Shown in pieces: positions 62,407-64,000 of a stretch of DNA of 64,000 nt (position 1 is its first letter; every line of letters starts with the position of its first letter). The stretch comes from Lachnoclostridium sp. An138 (GTDB taxonomy: Bacteria > Bacillota > Clostridia > Lachnospirales > Lachnospiraceae). Both the position numbers and the translations under genes were made by a program. The notes under the pieces were generated by a model. The model had not been told where the DNA came from, made no database searches, and saw only the letters and a list, made by a program, of their open reading frames with translations. The stretch is taken from the NCBI RefSeq assembly GCF_002160765.1, contig NZ_NFLF01000013.1:1-64000 (forward strand), given 5' to 3'.

Positions 62407-63225
62407 ATGAAACTGCCCTTGAAAAATATCCTGCATACCTCAGGCTCTCTTATTCTCCTGGTCCTCGCTTATTTTATCGGTCAGGGTTTCTCCCGCTTTA
62501 CCGCAGCGGACGCCATGATCACGGCGAAAAGTACTGCCTCCGCAAACTGGGGCCTGAGCTTTCAGGAGGAAGGAAAGGCCCCCGTGGCCAATGCCTCCGC
62601 CTCCTATCTTTCCCAGTACGACGCTTATTATATAGAAGAAACCGAGGAAAAGAAGATTTATCTCACCTTCGACTGTGGCTTTGAGAGCGGCTGCACGCCT
62701 GCGATTCTGGACGCCCTGAAAAAGCATGACGCTCCGGCTACCTTTTTTATCGTGGGAAACTATCTGGAAACAAGCCCGGAACTGGTGAAACGAATGGTCG
62801 AGGAAGGTCACACCGTCGGAAATCATACCTACCATCATCCGGACATGTCCCAAATCAGTACGGAAACCGACTTTGCCGAAGAGCTCCAGTCGCTGGAAGC
62901 CCTCTATGAGGAAACTATCGGGCAGCCCATGGCGAAATACTACCGGCCGCCCCAGGGCATTTACAGTGAAACCAATCTGCAGATGGCCCATGACCTGGGT
63001 TACCAGACCTTCTTCTGGAGCCTGGCCTATGTGGACTGGTATCAGGACGACCAGCCCACGAAGGAGGAGGCCTTTGAAAAGCTGATACCCAGAATTCATC
63101 CGGGCGCCGTGGTGCTGCTCCACAACACCTCCCAGACCAACGCAGACATTCTCAACGAGCTTCTGACAAAATGGGAAGAAATGGGCTATACCTTCCATCC
63201 TTTAAGCGAGCTGTGCAGGGTATAA
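62407..63225 (+). CDS. Polysaccharide deacetylase (NodB domain), PdaA-like
   Basis: A 272-residue membrane-anchored carbohydrate esterase. One N-terminal membrane segment (about residues 9-28) precedes the NodB domain: YLTFDCGFESGCTP (the usual DD pair reads DC here), metal His pair in HTVGNHTYHHPDM, YYRPPQGIYSETN and VVLLHNTSQTN. It should deacetylate peptidoglycan or a related glycan. The ATG at 62,407 lacks a clear ribosome site. A terminator follows. Confidence 0.9.
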   Translation: MKLPLKNILHTSGSLILLVLAYFIGQGFSRFTAADAMITAKSTASANWGLSFQEEGKAPVANASASYLSQYDAYYIEETEEKKIYLTFDCGFESGCTPAILDALKKHDAPATFFIVGNYLETSPELVKRMVEEGHTVGNHTYHHPDMSQISTETDFAEELQSLEALYEETIGQPMAKYYRPPQGIYSETNLQMAHDLGYQTFFWSLAYVDWYQDDQPTKEEAFEKLIPRIHPGAVVLLHNTSQTNADILNELLTKWEEMGYTFHPLSELCRV

Positions 63226-63259
63226 TCCCCTTTTGACTGCTCTGCACTCTGTTCAAAAA

Positions 63260-63315
63260 CGCACCGGTACAAAACGCAGAATTCAGTTCCTCCGTTTTGT
63301 ACCGGTATTGTTTTA
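63260..63315 (+). terminator. Terminator after the deacetylase gene
   Basis: ACCGGTACAAAACG (63,263-63,276) and CGTTTTGTACCGGT (63,293-63,306) are perfect complements, followed by ATTGTTTTA. Confidence 0.8.
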
Positions 63316-63332
63316 TACCCATCTTAAAACTA

Positions 63333-63370
63333 TTGACATAGAAGTGCTTATAGTATATAGTGTGCTTATA
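63333..63370 (+). promoter_or_regulatory. Promoter and repeat operator of the GntR gene
   Basis: TTGACA (63,333-63,338) and TATAGT (63,356-63,361) are 17 bases apart. Two GTGCTTATA motifs (63,344 and 63,362) lie 18 bases apart within and just after the promoter, likely bound by the GntR regulator encoded downstream. Confidence 0.75.
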
Positions 63371-63450
63371 AGAACATCACACTGATTTTCTATTTCAGAC
63401 GTACAGAAAATCATATGCCAGACACATTGACAACACAGCAGGAGAAGGTT

Positions 63451-63834
63451 ATGAAAATACTGATTTCAAATACCTCCGATACCCCGCTCTATCAGCAGAT
63501 CAAAGACCAGATCACAGATGCCATTCTGAAAGGAGAACTGAAAGAGGGAGACCCTCTCCCTTCCATCCGTTCCTTCGCCAATGATCTGCGGGTGAGTGTT
63601 CTTACCATCCGCCGGGTCTATGATGATCTGGAAAAGGAGGGCTATCTTAACAGTCAGGTGGGAATCGGAACCTTTGTATCCATCGGAAATACAGAGCTTC
63701 TGATAGAAGCAAAGCGCCGGCTCGTGGAACAGAAAATGCAGGATATGATTCAGACTGCAAAATCTCTGGGAATCAGCAGACAGGAGCTAAACGATATGAT
63801 GGAGATCTTATATGAGGAGGAACCGGGAAAATGA
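63451..63834 (+). CDS. GntR-family (YtrA-type) transcriptional regulator
   Basis: A 127-residue regulator. The winged helix is at residues 10-75 (TPLYQQIKDQITDAILKGEL, then LPSIRSFANDLRVSVLTIRRV), with a short C-terminal helical dimerisation part typical of the YtrA subgroup. These usually repress an adjacent ABC exporter operon. AGGAGAAGG precedes the ATG at 63,451, chosen over an upstream ATG. Its stop overlaps the ABC gene start (ATGA). Confidence 0.93.
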   Translation: MKILISNTSDTPLYQQIKDQITDAILKGELKEGDPLPSIRSFANDLRVSVLTIRRVYDDLEKEGYLNSQVGIGTFVSIGNTELLIEAKRRLVEQKMQDMIQTAKSLGISRQELNDMMEILYEEEPGK

Positions 63835-64000
63835 AAAATATTTTAGAAGTCCGAAATCTCAACAAATCCTATAAACATTTTTCTCTGCAGGACATCTCGT
63901 TTTCTCTGCCTGAAGGCTGTATCACCGGTTTCATCGGTGTCAACGGAGCCGGCAAGACTACCACTCTGAAAACCATTCTCGGCCTCACGTCAAAGGACTC
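63831..64000 (+). CDS. ABC transporter ATPase, 5' part only
   Basis: The first 56 codons of an ABC ATPase are visible: MKNILEVRNLNKSYKHF, then GFIGVNGAGKTTTLKTILGL with an intact Walker A. It is translationally coupled to the GntR gene and probably belongs to a bacitracin/YtrB-type exporter, but the rest lies outside the window. Confidence 0.88.
   Translation, partial: MKNILEVRNLNKSYKHFSLQDISFSLPEGCITGFIGVNGAGKTTTLKTILGLTSKD

Overview
The window looks like a gut Clostridia chromosome, most likely Lachnospiraceae. The basis is the Firmicutes gene order ecfA1-ecfA2-ecfT-truA-rplM-rpsI, a CIRCE/HrcA-controlled hsp20, a ykoFEDC set behind a TPP riboswitch, a DUF6465-type lysine/alanine-rich protein, and a Tn1549-type mobile element typical of gut Firmicutes. 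Nearly all genes lie on the minus strand. This is a reading by eye; no database search was possible.

Region 1 (1 to about 19,245) is an integrated conjugative or mobilizable element lying just downstream of rpsI. From the left it carries a large serine recombinase (cut by the window edge), TnpW, a DnaC-like loader, a RepA-like initiator, a Cys-rich VLP protein, relaxase and MobC, then a non-coding tract with alternating repeats (oriT candidate), a small HTH protein and a sigma-70-like factor. An AT-rich cargo segment follows: a TrmH/SpoU rRNA methyltransferase with a broken sigma-factor copy, an AraC/GyrI-type regulator, and a ribosomal-protection tetracycline resistance gene with its leader peptide and attenuator. 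The cargo abuts a truncated Maff2 gene, after which come VirD4, PcfB, small conserved proteins, a replication-type HTH protein and ParB/ParA. VirB4, VirB6 and a cell-wall hydrolase, normally next to Maff2, are missing, so the element has probably lost its own mating channel while keeping mobilization and coupling functions.

Region 2 (19,247-29,241) is the rpsI/rplM and truA/ecfT/ecfA2/ecfA1 block. It is interrupted by a TPP-riboswitch operon ykoF-ykoE-ykoD-ykoC followed by an unassigned radical-SAM enzyme and an unassigned 194-residue protein. The last two are the best candidates here for an undescribed function in thiamine or pyrimidine (HMP) metabolism.

Region 3 (29,472-45,000) holds stress and housekeeping genes: dnaJ and hsp20 (CIRCE), phoH, an aldo/keto reductase, an HD hydrolase, an ABC-F ATPase with a possible leader peptide, a DUF1275 membrane protein, a TSCPD protein, a class-III aminotransferase beside an SCP2-like protein, a PadR regulator with an HAAS/FtsW-like membrane protein, a HAD hydrolase and purA.

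Region 4 (45,115-60,564) is metabolic: a complete branched-chain amino-acid ABC transporter (livJHMGF), a DUF6465 protein, serC-serA-DUF1015, an L,D-transpeptidase, and leuB-ilvD-ilvB. The last part (60,914-64,000) has an unknown membrane protein, a polysaccharide deacetylase, and a GntR regulator followed by an ABC ATPase cut by the window edge.
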